From contig JANQON010000005.1 in the NCBI GenBank assembly GCA_028289605.1, forward strand, positions 1 through 64,000: a DNA stretch of 64,000 nt. Direction: 5' to 3'. Shown here piece after piece: positions 34,925 to 43,963 of the stretch; the stretch's first letter is position 1; every line of letters starts with the position of its first letter. Both the position numbers and the translations under genes were made by a program. The DNA is from Hyphococcus sp. GTDB taxonomy: Bacteria > Pseudomonadota > Alphaproteobacteria > Caulobacterales > Parvularculaceae. The notes under the pieces were generated by a model. It was not told the origin of the DNA and searched no databases. It saw nothing but the letters and a program-made list of their open reading frames with translations.

Positions 34925-36274
34925 ATGCAGGTATTAGCGGCTATTGTATTGCGGGCGGGCGCAGCGTTGGCACTGGCGACCGCCGTCGCGTCATGTGCGT
35001 CTTCCGCGCCGACGCGACCCGCGGGCCCCGTGATTTCCCAGCCCGACTCCCGCGACATCGAACTCGCGCCGATCCCGGACGAACAGGAAGAGCTAACCCG
35101 CTATGACCGGCGCGGGTTTGTGCAGCCGCGCCACCTTGACGGCGAAGAGCCGGTGCGCGTTGCGCTGCTCCTGCCGTTCACCTCGCCCAACAAGGCCGCC
35201 CAGAAGGTCGCCTCGGCGATGTTCGACGCGGCGCAGCTCGCCGCGTTCGACGCCGGCGACGATCGCTTCCTTTTGATTCCCAAAGACACGAAAGGTCTGC
35301 CGGACGGCGCGGCCGCGGCGGCGCGGTCGGCGCTCGCGGACGGGGCGGAGATCATCTTGGGCCCGCTCTTTTCCGAACTCACCGCCGCAGCGGCGCCGGT
35401 GGCGCGCGCCGCCGACGTGCCCATGATCGCTTTTTCGTCTGACTTACGGGTGGCGGGCGACGGCGTTTATTTATTGAGCTTCCCGCCCGAACTCGAAATT
35501 CAACGGGTGACCGACTACGCCGTCGCGCAAGAGATCACCCGGTTCGGCGTGTTGGCGCCCATGAGCGAATACGGCGCGCGCGTATCCGGCGCCTTCGCGC
35601 AGGAAGTCTTTGGTCATGGCGGCGTCATCGTTCACGAAGAGCGCTATCAGCAAGAGCCTGACCTGATGCTGGAGCCGGCCAAACGTCTTGCGCGCTATTC
35701 TCAGGAGTTGGTGCCGCTGGAACTGCGCCACGAATTTGAAGGCGACCGCAAAGCGGCCGCCGCGGAATCGACCGGGAACCCGGGTTACACGCAAGGTTAT
35801 CAAGCCGTGCTGATGCCGGAACAGGGAACGCTGTTGCGCGCGCTCGCCCCGTTGTTGCCCTTCTATAATGTCGACATTACCCGCGTGAAATTGCTCGGGG
35901 TTTCAGGGTGGAACAATCCGCGACTGACCCGCGAGCCCGCCTTGAGAGGCGGCTGGTTCGCAGCGCCTGATCCCGCCATCACGCGCAACTTTGAAGATCG
36001 TTTCGCCGTTGCGTTCGGCGCGCCGCCGCCGCGCCTGGCTTCGCTCGCCTATGACGCCACGCTGTTGTCCGCGCGCCTGGCGGCGACGCAGCGCCGGCGC
36101 AATCGTTTCTCCGTAAACGCAATTACCGACCCGAACGGCTATTTCGGCGCCGACGGCCTGTTTCGTCTCAACCCGGACGGATCGGTTGAACGGGGGCTCG
36201 CCATCCTTGAAATTCAGCCCGGCGGCATCGAGGTTATCGATCCCGCGCCGCGGAGTTTTGCGCCGGGATACTAA
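34925..36274 (+). CDS. penicillin-binding protein activator (LpoA-like lipoprotein)
   Basis: 449 residues from ATG 34925 (AGAGGGA 8 bases before). Signal with a lipobox-like ending (AVASC), then a type I periplasmic-binding fold: VRVALLLPFTSPNKAAQKVASAMFDAA, ILGPLFSELTAAAAPVARAADVPMIAFSS, LGVSGWNNPRL. This matches the LpoA C-terminal domain, which activates PBP1a in the outer membrane lipoprotein of Gammaproteobacteria. The usual N-terminal TPR domain is absent, as in other alphaproteobacterial forms. Divergent rsmI is the conserved neighbour. Confidence 0.85.
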   Translation: MQVLAAIVLRAGAALALATAVASCASSAPTRPAGPVISQPDSRDIELAPIPDEQEELTRYDRRGFVQPRHLDGEEPVRVALLLPFTSPNKAAQKVASAMFDAAQLAAFDAGDDRFLLIPKDTKGLPDGAAAAARSALADGAEIILGPLFSELTAAAAPVARAADVPMIAFSSDLRVAGDGVYLLSFPPELEIQRVTDYAVAQEITRFGVLAPMSEYGARVSGAFAQEVFGHGGVIVHEERYQQEPDLMLEPAKRLARYSQELVPLELRHEFEGDRKAAAAESTGNPGYTQGYQAVLMPEQGTLLRALAPLLPFYNVDITRVKLLGVSGWNNPRLTREPALRGGWFAAPDPAITRNFEDRFAVAFGAPPPRLASLAYDATLLSARLAATQRRRNRFSVNAITDPNGYFGADGLFRLNPDGSVERGLAILEIQPGGIEVIDPAPRSFAPGY

Positions 36275-36324
36275 AGCATCAACAAGTCGTCGGGGGGCGC
36301 TTTTCCAGTGAAGGAGCGTCGCCC

Positions 36325-37041
36325 ATGCGGTGGTTTTTAGTTTGCGTCTTTTCCGTGCAGTCTTTTGTCGCTGCTGCGGAAGAATCGCGCGGCGAGTCTC
36401 GCGATCCGAAGGACGCGTTGCTCGCCGCGGCGACGCTTGCCGAAGCGCATGCGGATGCGCGGTTTGCGTTCTCCGTCGAGTATCGCGGCAAGAGCAAGGA
36501 CAAAGAAACCCTTCTGCAGGTTCGCTACGATCCGCGCCTCCCCGAAGGAGAGCGTTGGCGACTACTGGACGGTTCGTTCGATGATCTGGAAAAGAGCGCG
36601 CAAGACCGCATCAAGAAGCTCGAAAGCGAAGAGCGACCGGACGACGCCGTCGTCTATGACAGGATCGGGGACCTGATCGATACGATCGAACTGGTGGACG
36701 AAACCGATGCGGCGTTCATCTTCCGCGGTCCTCTCGTCGACGATGACCTGCCTGACGCGCCGTTTGAAGCCACGCTCACTCTCGACAAAACCGAAGGTCA
36801 TATTGAGAGGATTGAGCTCAGAGCGCTGGACTCGTTCAAGCCGGCGCCGGTTGCGAAGATTAAGTCCTTTTATCAGGTTCAGTCTTTTTCGGCGCCGACC
36901 GGCGGCGGGCCGGCGCTGATCGCGGAAAGCCAAAACAGGGTGCAGGGCAAGGCGATGTTCAGGTCATTCGCGGCTGACGTCACTCAGCGCTTTTTCGATA
37001 TAGAGCGCGTCGACCTTTCGCAGGTCGTGGCCGCGGACTAG
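36325..37041 (+). CDS. secreted hypothetical protein, 238 aa
   Basis: Not recognised. A clear signal peptide (about residues 1-18, ending AAAEES) is followed by an acidic/basic mixed region and beta-rich sequence (ALTLDKTEGHIERIELRALDSFKP-like) that could be an outer-membrane-associated fold. No Cys lipobox. It follows the lpoA-like gene by 50 bases in the same direction and may be co-transcribed with it. The gene converges on the DUF2721 gene with 3 bases between them. Confidence 0.75.
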   Translation: MRWFLVCVFSVQSFVAAAEESRGESRDPKDALLAAATLAEAHADARFAFSVEYRGKSKDKETLLQVRYDPRLPEGERWRLLDGSFDDLEKSAQDRIKKLESEERPDDAVVYDRIGDLIDTIELVDETDAAFIFRGPLVDDDLPDAPFEATLTLDKTEGHIERIELRALDSFKPAPVAKIKSFYQVQSFSAPTGGGPALIAESQNRVQGKAMFRSFAADVTQRFFDIERVDLSQVVAAD

Positions 37042-37044
37042 CAT

Positions 37045-37494
37045 TCAGTCTTTCATAAATAGCTCCGCCCGAACGCGCAGCATGCGCGTGGCGAAGGTCA
37101 CTTCCGCCAGAAAAAGCGACAGACCCGCAATCAAGATCAGCATCGCGCCGACAAACATAATGGCGATCAATGCCGCGGCGTTGAGATTGGCGAGTTCGGC
37201 GATAAACAGCATCGCGACGACGCAACACACCAGCAGCGCCGACAGGGAGCACATGGCGATGGAACGCTGCGCCAGCAGCACCCGCCGGTCGAGGATCCGC
37301 AGTTCGCCGCGAATGCGCGGCGCGTCCATCCCTGACGGTCCGGCGATAAGGCGTTCTTCGAGAATGCGGGCGCGATCGACCGCCCGGCCAAGGCGCGCCG
37401 TCACCACGTTCAATAACGCGCCGATGCCGGCGAGGAGAAACACCGGCGCAACTGAAAGCTGTATCGTGCTTGCAATATCGGAAAGCGCATCCAT
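37045..37494 (-). CDS. DUF2721 membrane protein
   Basis: 149 residues: one N-terminal membrane segment (about 10-30), a basic cytoplasmic loop with NVVTARLGRAVDRARILEER, and two C-terminal segments (SALLVCCVVAMLFIAELANLNAAALIAIMFVGAMLILIAG region). This is the plan of DUF2721, whose function is unknown. It is 14 bases downstream of hemW on the same strand. Confidence 0.82.
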   Translation of the reverse strand: MDALSDIASTIQLSVAPVFLLAGIGALLNVVTARLGRAVDRARILEERLIAGPSGMDAPRIRGELRILDRRVLLAQRSIAMCSLSALLVCCVVAMLFIAELANLNAAALIAIMFVGAMLILIAGLSLFLAEVTFATRMLRVRAELFMKD

Positions 37495-37508
37495 TGATTG
37501 TCCTGGTC

Positions 37509-38630
37509 CTATCCGAGTAGTTCGTACAGCACTCTGTTCAGCACGGCGCGGCCTTTGGTGGTCGCCCGCAACGCCCCGCAGTCATGACGCAGGAAACCTT
37601 CGTCAAGAAGGCGTTGAAGCGAAAAGACTCGTTGCTCATTGGCATAAAAATAATCATCTGCGTACAATGCGACGCCTTCTTTGAGCCGCAGTCCCATAGA
37701 GAGCCGTTCGATCAATTGCGCCTCCTCGTCAAGCGCCTCAGTCTCCCCCTCGGCGCCGGCGAGATAGGCTTCCGGCCGGTCAGGCGCCTTGGTCGCGATC
37801 CGTTTTCCGTCGATCGTCAGCCGCCCATGGGCGCCCGGACCCACGCCGATATAGTCATGATACCGCCAGTAGATCAGGTTATGGCGCGATTCAGCGCCAG
37901 GCCGGGCGTGGTTCGATATCTCGTAAGCTTCAAGGCCGTGCGCCGCCGTCATGTCCTGGGCGAGTTCGTATTGTCGGCGCTGAACATCATCGTCCGCAGG
38001 CGCCCAGCGTCCCGCATTCACCGCGCTGGCGAACGCGGTGCCGGGCTCAATCGTCAACTGATAGAGCGATAAATGTTCGGGATCATATGAAAGCGCCTCG
38101 GAAAGCTCCGCCCGCCAATCATCTAGGCTTTGTTCGGGCCGACCATAGATAAGATCAAATGTCGACATGGAAAACGCCGCCTGGCCGGCGTCGATCGCGC
38201 GCCGCGCCGTTTCCGCGTCATGGTCGCGCCCGAGAAAACGCAACGCCCTATCGTCGAAAGACTGAACGCCAAGCGACAGCCGATTGACGCCCGCCTTTGC
38301 GAGCGCATCAAAGCGGGCTTCGTCTGCATCGTTGGGATTAGCCTCCAGTGTGATCTCCGGCTCGCCGCCCAAGCCGAACAGCCGCTGTGCTGTTTCAACA
38401 ACGTCTTCAACAACGGAAACAGGAGCAAGCGCCGGCGTGCCGCCGCCGAAGTAAATGCTGGTCAGCGGCTGCCGCTCAATTCGGTCCGCCCAGCGTTCAA
38501 TGTCGTTGGTAAGGGCCTTTGACCACGCGTCTGCGTCGGCGCCGCGATTGAGATAAACGTTAAAGTCGCAATAGGGGCAAATCCGCGCGCAAAACGGCCA
38601 GTGCACGTAGAGCCCCAGCGGCGCCGTCAT
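37509..38630 (-). CDS. hemW: heme chaperone / radical SAM protein HemW
   Basis: 373 residues. [23 protein letters not shown] holds the CxxxCxxC cluster motif; [20 protein letters not shown] and [20 protein letters not shown] are those of HemW rather than HemN, so it likely delivers heme and is not a coproporphyrinogen dehydrogenase. Its ATG overlaps the rdgB stop (ATGA). The rdgB-hemW pair is common in Proteobacteria. Confidence 0.94.
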   Translation of the reverse strand: MTAPLGLYVHWPFCARICPYCDFNVYLNRGADADAWSKALTNDIERWADRIERQPLTSIYFGGGTPALAPVSVVEDVVETAQRLFGLGGEPEITLEANPNDADEARFDALAKAGVNRLSLGVQSFDDRALRFLGRDHDAETARRAIDAGQAAFSMSTFDLIYGRPEQSLDDWRAELSEALSYDPEHLSLYQLTIEPGTAFASAVNAGRWAPADDDVQRRQYELAQDMTAAHGLEAYEISNHARPGAESRHNLIYWRYHDYIGVGPGAHGRLTIDGKRIATKAPDRPEAYLAGAEGETEALDEEAQLIERLSMGLRLKEGVALYADDYFYANEQRVFSLQRLLDEGFLRHDCGALRATTKGRAVLNRVLYELLG

Positions 38631-39229
38631 GGCGCGAGGCACGCCGCAATGAACTGATCGAAGGCGCGGGCGCGGTGGGACAGGGCGCGTTTTTCAGACG
38701 CCTCCATTTCGGCGAATGACCGATCGTGACCCTCCGGAACGAATATCGGATCGTAGCCGAAGCCCTTGTCGCCGCGCGGCGGGAACCGCAGCGCGCCTTT
38801 GACCTCGCCCTCAAAAAGCGCCTCCTCGCCGTCAGGCCAGGCAAGGCACAGAACGCACACAAAGCGGGCGGAAAAATCCTCTGTCCCCGCGTCCGCGAGG
38901 GCCGCTTCCACTTTGGCCATGGCGGCGGCGAAATCTTTCTTCTCCCCGGCCCAGCGGGCGGAATAGACCCCAGGGGCGCCGCCCAGAGCGGTCACAGCCA
39001 AGCCTGAATCGTCGGCCAGCGCGGGTAGGCCGGACGCGCGCGCGGCCGCCCGAGCCTTCAATGCAGCGTTGCCGGCGAAGGTTTTTTCGGTCTCTTCGGG
39101 CTCGTCCAGGTCGAGGGCGCCGGCGGCGACCGCCTCAATCTGGAAGGGCTCAATCATCCCTTTGATTTCATTTAGTTTTCCAGCGTTGTGGGTGGCGATA
39201 ACAAGCTTCCCAGGCCCCAATTTCCGCAC
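38627..39229 (-). CDS. rdgB: XTP/dITP pyrophosphatase
   Basis: 200 residues, Ham1/RdgB family. [46 protein letters not shown] and [12 protein letters not shown] are the conserved motifs. It removes ITP, dITP and XTP from the nucleotide pool. It is the first gene of a unit with hemW and DUF2721, divergent from the operator-rich promoter at 39.25-39.32 kb. Confidence 0.96.
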   Translation of the reverse strand: MRKLGPGKLVIATHNAGKLNEIKGMIEPFQIEAVAAGALDLDEPEETEKTFAGNAALKARAAARASGLPALADDSGLAVTALGGAPGVYSARWAGEKKDFAAAMAKVEAALADAGTEDFSARFVCVLCLAWPDGEEALFEGEVKGALRFPPRGDKGFGYDPIFVPEGHDRSFAEMEASEKRALSHRARAFDQFIAACLAP

Positions 39230-39252
39230 AGTTTCGCCCCTTTATTTATCCC

Positions 39253-39318
39253 TTATCGAAAAAAAATTATCGTTTTTCGGCAAAAAACACTTGCATCGTT
39301 TTTCGATAAGTCTATATT
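39253..39318 (+). promoter_or_regulatory. promoter with repeated TTATCG operator half-sites
   Basis: -35 TTGCAT (39291-39296), 16-base spacer, -10 TATATT (39313-39318). Overlapping it are an 11-bp inverted repeat TTATCGAAAAA (39253-39263) / TTTTTCGATAA (39299-39309), a third TTATCG at 39267-39272, and an 11-bp direct repeat ATCGTTTTTCG (39269-39279 and 39295-39305). One half-site sits in the spacer, so binding there would repress. The XRE protein encoded by the last gene of the downstream operon is the obvious candidate ligand. Confidence 0.65.
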
Positions 39319-39493
39319 GATAATCAACAAGACGGCGAAAACACCGCCGCACCCAAGAAACCGGCGCCGGGCCGGACTTTCAACCGGAGAAGAGCTCGAA
39401 AGGGCAAAAAAAAAGCGGCCGGACGAACCGACCGCTCAAGAAATCAGAATGAGTTGCGTTCAGTTAACAAGGGAAAAGAAAAGGAGAAACCCC

Positions 39494-39628
39494 ATGTCAC
39501 GCAAAAACTCGACAGATAACTACGGCGGAATCGGCGGCGTTGTCAATGGCTTGGCCGTCCTGGTCACCATCGGCCTGGTTGGAGCCGGCTATCTCTCCGC
39601 GATCGGCGCATTTGCGGGCGTTGCGTAA
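39494..39628 (+). CDS. small single-pass membrane protein, 44 aa
   Basis: First ORF of a compact operon. The ribosome site AAGGAGAAA lies just before ATG 39494. The protein has a polar Ser/Asn/Gly N terminus and one hydrophobic helix (about residues 16-42, GLAVLVTIGLVGAGYLSAIG). Its stop TAA shares a base with the next ATG (TAATG). A 5' untranslated region of about 170 bases precedes it and contains a hairpin (AGCGGxCGG / CCGxCCGCT near 39411-39434). Unknown function. Confidence 0.6.
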   Translation: MSRKNSTDNYGGIGGVVNGLAVLVTIGLVGAGYLSAIGAFAGVA

Positions 39629-39792
39629 TGTCCCGCCTGGTCCACGGCGCCGCGGCGCTGGCGTTAATCGCCATCGCCGCCTTTTGCCTCCTCGGCCTGA
39701 CCGGGGCCGGGGCCGAATCAAGGGCTGGCGACGGGTCCGCGGCGGCGGGTTCGTCCTGTCAGACTGTTGTGTGCATGTTCGCCATCAGCTGA
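39628..39792 (+). CDS. small secreted or membrane protein, 54 aa
   Basis: Starts at the ATG overlapping the previous stop (TAATG) and ends in TGATG, overlapping the next start. One hydrophobic segment (about residues 7-28) reads as a signal peptide, cleavable near AGAES, leaving a short tail with two Cys (residues 44 and 49) that could form a disulfide. It has no recognised family. Evidence for expression is the overlap on both sides and the matching codon use. Confidence 0.5.
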   Translation: MSRLVHGAAALALIAIAAFCLLGLTGAGAESRAGDGSAAAGSSCQTVVCMFAIS

Positions 39793-39848
39793 TGAATCGG
39801 CCGACAAAGAAGGCCTTAAGGCTCTTCACGCTCATAAGGGGTGCATAA
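39792..39848 (+). CDS. 18-codon coupling ORF
   Basis: ATG at 39792 overlaps the preceding TGA, and the TAA at 39846-39848 overlaps the ATG of the DUF2975 gene. The peptide is basic with no stable fold expected. Its likely job is to carry ribosomes to the next start (translational coupling), not to make a product; this is inference. It is too short to prove. Confidence 0.4.
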   Translation: MNRPTKKALRLFTLIRGA

Positions 39849-40318
39849 TGCGTGCGATCGGCAAAGGCTCGCTGTCCTCAATCCTCGCAGTTGGACTGCA
39901 CATCACGCGGGTGATTATTTTCCTCGCGATTTTCGGCCTCGCCATGGCCATGATTTTCATGCCGCTCGCGTCCGACGGTCCGGAGTCGGTTAGCGGTTAT
40001 TTTGACGTCGCCTACAGCTTCATTGCGGCCTTGGTCATGCTTTTCGTCGTGACCCGCCTTCTGGAGATATTGAAGACGCTCCGTTTCGGCTCCCCATTTG
40101 TGAAAGAGAACGCCGACCGCTTCCGCCAGGTCGGCTACGCGCTCCTCATCGGGGAAGGCGCCAAATTCGTGTTCAGTTTTCTGTCGCTCATCTTTGGGGC
40201 TGATCTCGATATCGATATCGAACTGATCGCCTGGATCGCCATCATTGCAGTGTTCGTTCTCAGCGAAGTCTTTCTGGAGGGCGCGCGCATGAAAGAAGAA
40301 CAGGATCTGACGGTTTAG
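39848..40318 (+). CDS. DUF2975 membrane protein
   Basis: 156 residues with about four membrane segments (about 15-40, 54-70, 97-118 and 124-142). FGSPFVKENADRFRQVGYALLIGEGAKF and the paired XRE gene 2 bases downstream define the DUF2975-XRE pair, found in many bacteria but without a firm role. It starts at the overlapping TAATG. In other species the membrane protein may sense a signal and control the regulator; here that is inference. Confidence 0.85.
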   Translation: MRAIGKGSLSSILAVGLHITRVIIFLAIFGLAMAMIFMPLASDGPESVSGYFDVAYSFIAALVMLFVVTRLLEILKTLRFGSPFVKENADRFRQVGYALLIGEGAKFVFSFLSLIFGADLDIDIELIAWIAIIAVFVLSEVFLEGARMKEEQDLTV

Positions 40319-40320
40319 GT

Positions 40321-40551
40321 ATGACGATTTCGGTCAAATTGGATCGCGTGCTGCTCGATCGCGGCATGTCGCTGACGGAGCTCTCCGAGCGCGTCGGCGT
40401 CACGATCGCCAATTTGTCGATCCTGAAAACCGGCAAAGCGAAAGCCATTCGTTTTTCAACCCTTGAGGCGATCTGCAAGGAGTTGAATTGCCAGCCTGGC
40501 GACATTCTTTTTTTCGATGATGACGGCGCCGTTTCCGAGGCCGCCGAATGA
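40321..40551 (+). CDS. XRE-family transcriptional regulator (YozG-like)
   Basis: 76 residues, one Cro/CI helix-turn-helix: LDRVLLDRGMSLTELSERVGVTIANLSILKTGKAKAIRFSTLEAICKELNCQPGDILFFDD. This is the short form always found beside DUF2975. It begins 2 bases after the DUF2975 stop. It probably binds the TTATCG half-sites at 39253-39309 and autoregulates the operon. Convergent with the MFS gene. Confidence 0.9.
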   Translation: MTISVKLDRVLLDRGMSLTELSERVGVTIANLSILKTGKAKAIRFSTLEAICKELNCQPGDILFFDDDGAVSEAAE

Positions 40552-40552
40552 C

Positions 40553-41836
40553 TCACCGATAAGGCGCTGAAGCAGGGCGTTCGTCAGGAGCTTCCGGCGC
40601 GCCGGCGCGTGCGTCACGAATGGCGCGGCTCATCAAAGCGTAGCCGCCGATCAGAAAAGCCAGCACAGAGGTAAACATATAGGGTATTTGCGGCGCCACC
40701 CCATAGAGCGTCATTCCGATAAAAGGCGCTACGATAAAGCCGGACGCGCCGGCGGCGTTGGCGAGTCCGATCGCGCTTCCCTGTTCTTCGGCGGAAACCG
40801 CCAGGGAGGCGGCGGCGTTAAAGCCGGGAATGGCGAGGCCGCTGCCAAAGCCTGCGATCACCATGCCGAACACCACCGTACCGAGATCCGCCGTGGCCCA
40901 GATAAGCGTGTGGCCGACGATAACGAGGCCCGGGGCGACGCGCATCAGCATCCCGGGGCTGAGACCGAAGCGCTGGACGATCACGAGCTGCGAAAACAAA
41001 CTCGCCATCGCCCCGCCCATGAGGCCGACGCCGACAAACTGCGGCGCGAGGTCCGTTGAGAATCCGAGCCTGTCAATGAAGTAAAAGCCGATCGTCTGCA
41101 TCGGGATCGAATTGATGACGCCGAAGATCAATCCGAAAATGAGAAACGGGCGCAGCCGGGGATCGGTCAGTCGCAGTTTCGGCGGCGCCGGCTTTTCTGT
41201 GGGCGCGCGATTTTCCGGTAAAAACAAAAAGACAGCGATGGCCATGACGCCGGTCAAGACGGCCATGGCGTAGAATGGCGCGATCGGTCCCATGACCGCC
41301 GCCGCGGCGCCGAACCCGGGTCCCAGCATGGCGCCCAGGCCGAAGGCGGCGGCGAAGCCGGCCATGCCCGCTGTCCGCTGGGCCTTACTCGTCCTGTCGG
41401 CGATATAGGCTTGCGCTGCAGGAGGACCGGCGGACCCGAGGAAGCCATAAAGACTTCGGGACAGGATCAAGAGCAACCAAAGCGGGGCGCCGGCGACGGT
41501 CCCGAGCAGGCCGACCTGCAGCGACATTGCGAAAAGGATCATCGAGAACGCAAATCCCACAAGACCAAGCAGGATGAACGGTTTGCGTCCGCGTTTGTCG
41601 CTGGCGCGTCCCCACAAGGGTCCGCAGAATACCCAGAAGCACGCCGACACCGCAAAAATGATCCCCGTTTGAAGATCGCTCAGTCCCACGTCGCGGGCGA
41701 GCGGCGGCAAAACGGAAAAAACGATCGTCTGTCCCATGCCGGCCGCCAGGGCGCCGACCAGCAGGAGCGCGAACGCGGCCTTGCGCGGCGGTTGCGCGGC
41801 GGCTTGCGACTGTGAAGACGATGTAACGGCGTCCAT
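40553..41836 (-). CDS. MFS transporter (TetA-like)
   Basis: 427 residues, 12 membrane segments. Motif A is recognisable as GRASDKRGRKPFILLG after segment 2, and the drug:H+ antiporter-type motif C (LGAMLGPGFGAAAA) is in segment 5, so it is likely an efflux pump. The start is uncertain: ATG 41836 is chosen, and the frame is open to 41872. The regulator gene of the neighbouring operon ends 1 base away but is convergent, so they are not co-transcribed. Confidence 0.88.
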   Translation of the reverse strand: MDAVTSSSQSQAAAQPPRKAAFALLLVGALAAGMGQTIVFSVLPPLARDVGLSDLQTGIIFAVSACFWVFCGPLWGRASDKRGRKPFILLGLVGFAFSMILFAMSLQVGLLGTVAGAPLWLLLILSRSLYGFLGSAGPPAAQAYIADRTSKAQRTAGMAGFAAAFGLGAMLGPGFGAAAAVMGPIAPFYAMAVLTGVMAIAVFLFLPENRAPTEKPAPPKLRLTDPRLRPFLIFGLIFGVINSIPMQTIGFYFIDRLGFSTDLAPQFVGVGLMGGAMASLFSQLVIVQRFGLSPGMLMRVAPGLVIVGHTLIWATADLGTVVFGMVIAGFGSGLAIPGFNAAASLAVSAEEQGSAIGLANAAGASGFIVAPFIGMTLYGVAPQIPYMFTSVLAFLIGGYALMSRAIRDARAGAPEAPDERPASAPYR

Positions 41837-41938
41837 GCGGGCTGTTCGAGCACGGGCGCCCGCTTCGCGCAATACAAGCGCGTTTGCGGCGCTGTTTTGG
41901 AAGCTGCTAACGTCGGAGTAGCGGCAAAAGGGATCGCG

Positions 41939-42421
41939 ATGACTGCAACATCAACAGAACCGAGCGGCGGTTGTGCGTGCGGCGAGATCCGCTATCGGCT
42001 GACAGCCCGGCCGATGTTCGTCCATTGCTGCCACTGCCGGTGGTGCCAGCGTGAAACCGGCTCGGCGTTCGTCACAAACGCCCTGATTGAGACAAGCCGC
42101 GTTGACGTAACGAAGGGCGCACCCGCGCCGGTGAAGACGCCGTCAGAAAGCGGTCAGGGACAAATCATCGTGCGCTGTCCTTCATGTCAGGTGGCTGTCT
42201 GGAGCCATTACGCCGGCATGGGACCGAACATCGCGTTCCTGCGCGCGGGAACCCTTGACGATCCAGGCGCGTTTCCCCCTGACATCCATATCTTCACATC
42301 CTCCAAGCAATCCTGGGTGCGTTTTGACGACGGCGCGCCAATCGTCCCGGAATACTATCGTCGCTCCGACTATTGGTCGGCCGAGGCGATCAAACGGTTC
42401 CAAGCGGCGCGCGGCAGGTAA
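41939..42421 (+). CDS. GFA family protein (glutathione-dependent formaldehyde-activating fold)
   Basis: 160 residues from ATG 41939 (AAAAGGG 8 bases before). Zinc-binding Mss4-like fold: GGCACGEIRYRL (first CxC), CCHCRWCQRETGSAF (CxxC), VRCPSCQVAVWSHY (CxxC). The family name rests on one member; most, including this one, have unknown substrates. Divergent from the MFS gene. Confidence 0.9.
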   Translation: MTATSTEPSGGCACGEIRYRLTARPMFVHCCHCRWCQRETGSAFVTNALIETSRVDVTKGAPAPVKTPSESGQGQIIVRCPSCQVAVWSHYAGMGPNIAFLRAGTLDDPGAFPPDIHIFTSSKQSWVRFDDGAPIVPEYYRRSDYWSAEAIKRFQAARGR

Positions 42422-42618
42422 GGACGCGCGGCGAACCCTGATGCGCCGCCCGAATTTACGGCCAATGCCGAGAATGACGCTGATTGCAGCTTTGCGGAGG
42501 CGAGTGACGTTGCTGAGCGCGCGAGAGAGCTGCGCAAACGAAAGAGGCGGCCTCCGACTTTCTGAACGAAAGAGGGTTTTGAGCGAAAGCTTCGTAAATT
42601 CGGCTCGTGTACTTTGGG

Positions 42619-43941
42619 CTACGGCGTTTTATACGCCACGCCTTCCTTCATCACAAAATCGACATCTTCGAGCTCGGTAACATCCGTAGTCGGATCGCCG
42701 TCGACGGCGATAATGTCGGCGTATTTGCCGGGCGCGATCGAGCCAAACTTTTCATACTCGCCGAGATGTTCGGCGGCGACGACGGTGGCGGAGCGGATCG
42801 CTTCGGTCGGGGTCATGCCGGCCTCAACCAGCAATGCAAATTCGCGAGCGTTGTCGCCATGCCGTGAGACGCCGGAATCCGTGCCGAAGGCGATTTTGAC
42901 CCCGCCGTCATGGGCGCGCCTGACCGCATCGATCATTCTCGGTCCGACCGTCAGCGCTTTCGCTCTTTGCGGCGGCAACAGAAAAGAGTCGGGGTCTTCG
43001 GCCCAGGCGCCGACGGTGACGCCGGCAAGCACCGTGGGCACGAGATACGCGTCGTTGCGCTTAAACAGGCGGATCGACTCATTGTCGAGAAATGTTCCGT
43101 GCTCGATGGAATTGACGCCGGCCCGGAGCGCCGCGTTGATGCCCTGTACGCCGTGGGCGTGGGCGGTCACTTTGCGGCCCATTGCGTGAGCGGTCTCCAT
43201 GATCGCCTTGAGCTCGTCTTCGAAGAACTGCTGTTCAAGGCCTGCGGCAGTATTGGATAAAACGCCCGCCGTCGCGGTGAGTTTAATATGGTCGGCCCCG
43301 CGGCGCACCTGTTCGCGCACCGCTTGTCGGCAATCGCCGACGCCGTCGCAAACGCCGGTTGAATGCATGAGGCGGGCGACATCGTCGCGGTATCCTTGCG
43401 TGCCGTCGCCGTGACCGCCGGTCACCGAGATGGTGGAGCCGGATGCGAATAGTCGCGGCCCGTCCACGTCGCCGCGGGCAATGGCGTCGCGCAGGGCGAA
43501 AACCGCGTCGCCGCCGGAAGCGCCGACGTCGCGGACGGTCGTAAAGCCGGCCATCAGCGTCGTTCTGGCGAAGCCGGCGCCCAACATGGCGCGGTCCGGG
43601 TCGGACATTTCCACGCGTTGCAGCCGGCCCTTCGGATTGTTTTCGCTTGTAATATGAACGTGGCTGTCGATGAGACCCGGCAAAACGAAATGCTCGCGCA
43701 GATCGTGAACCGTCACTTTGTCATCCGTTTCGGCGGCGACGGACGCGGCGTCGAGATAGCCAGCTTGAACAGAGCTGATGACGCCGTTGCGAACAACAAT
43801 GCTCTGTTCGCTCGCCGCCGGCCGGCCCGGCTCCGCGAGCAGCGCGCCCGCATGGATCAAGACAATTTCTTCCGCCGCCGCCGTGGCCGATATCGCCGCC
43901 GCGCCCATCGCCGCCGCCGCCGCTCGCCAAAATCGTCTCAT
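42619..43941 (-). CDS. amidohydrolase, secreted (Xaa-Pro dipeptidase/carboxypeptidase-like)
   Basis: 440 residues with a signal peptide (about 1-22). Metal-dependent TIM barrel: LPGLIDSHVHITSE (HxH), HIKLTATAG with the carboxylated Lys, KVTAHAHG, SIEHGTFLD and FGTDSGVSRHGDN (Asp), ending IAPGKYADIIAVDGDP. Relatives of this type are periplasmic Zn carboxypeptidases or prolidases acting on C-terminal Arg or Lys peptides. It precedes the retropepsin gene by 22 bases on the same strand, which may point to peptide turnover. Confidence 0.87.
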   Translation of the reverse strand: MRRFWRAAAAAMGAAAISATAAAEEIVLIHAGALLAEPGRPAASEQSIVVRNGVISSVQAGYLDAASVAAETDDKVTVHDLREHFVLPGLIDSHVHITSENNPKGRLQRVEMSDPDRAMLGAGFARTTLMAGFTTVRDVGASGGDAVFALRDAIARGDVDGPRLFASGSTISVTGGHGDGTQGYRDDVARLMHSTGVCDGVGDCRQAVREQVRRGADHIKLTATAGVLSNTAAGLEQQFFEDELKAIMETAHAMGRKVTAHAHGVQGINAALRAGVNSIEHGTFLDNESIRLFKRNDAYLVPTVLAGVTVGAWAEDPDSFLLPPQRAKALTVGPRMIDAVRRAHDGGVKIAFGTDSGVSRHGDNAREFALLVEAGMTPTEAIRSATVVAAEHLGEYEKFGSIAPGKYADIIAVDGDPTTDVTELEDVDFVMKEGVAYKTP

Positions 43942-43963
43942 TCGACGTCCCCTCGTGTTGTTT

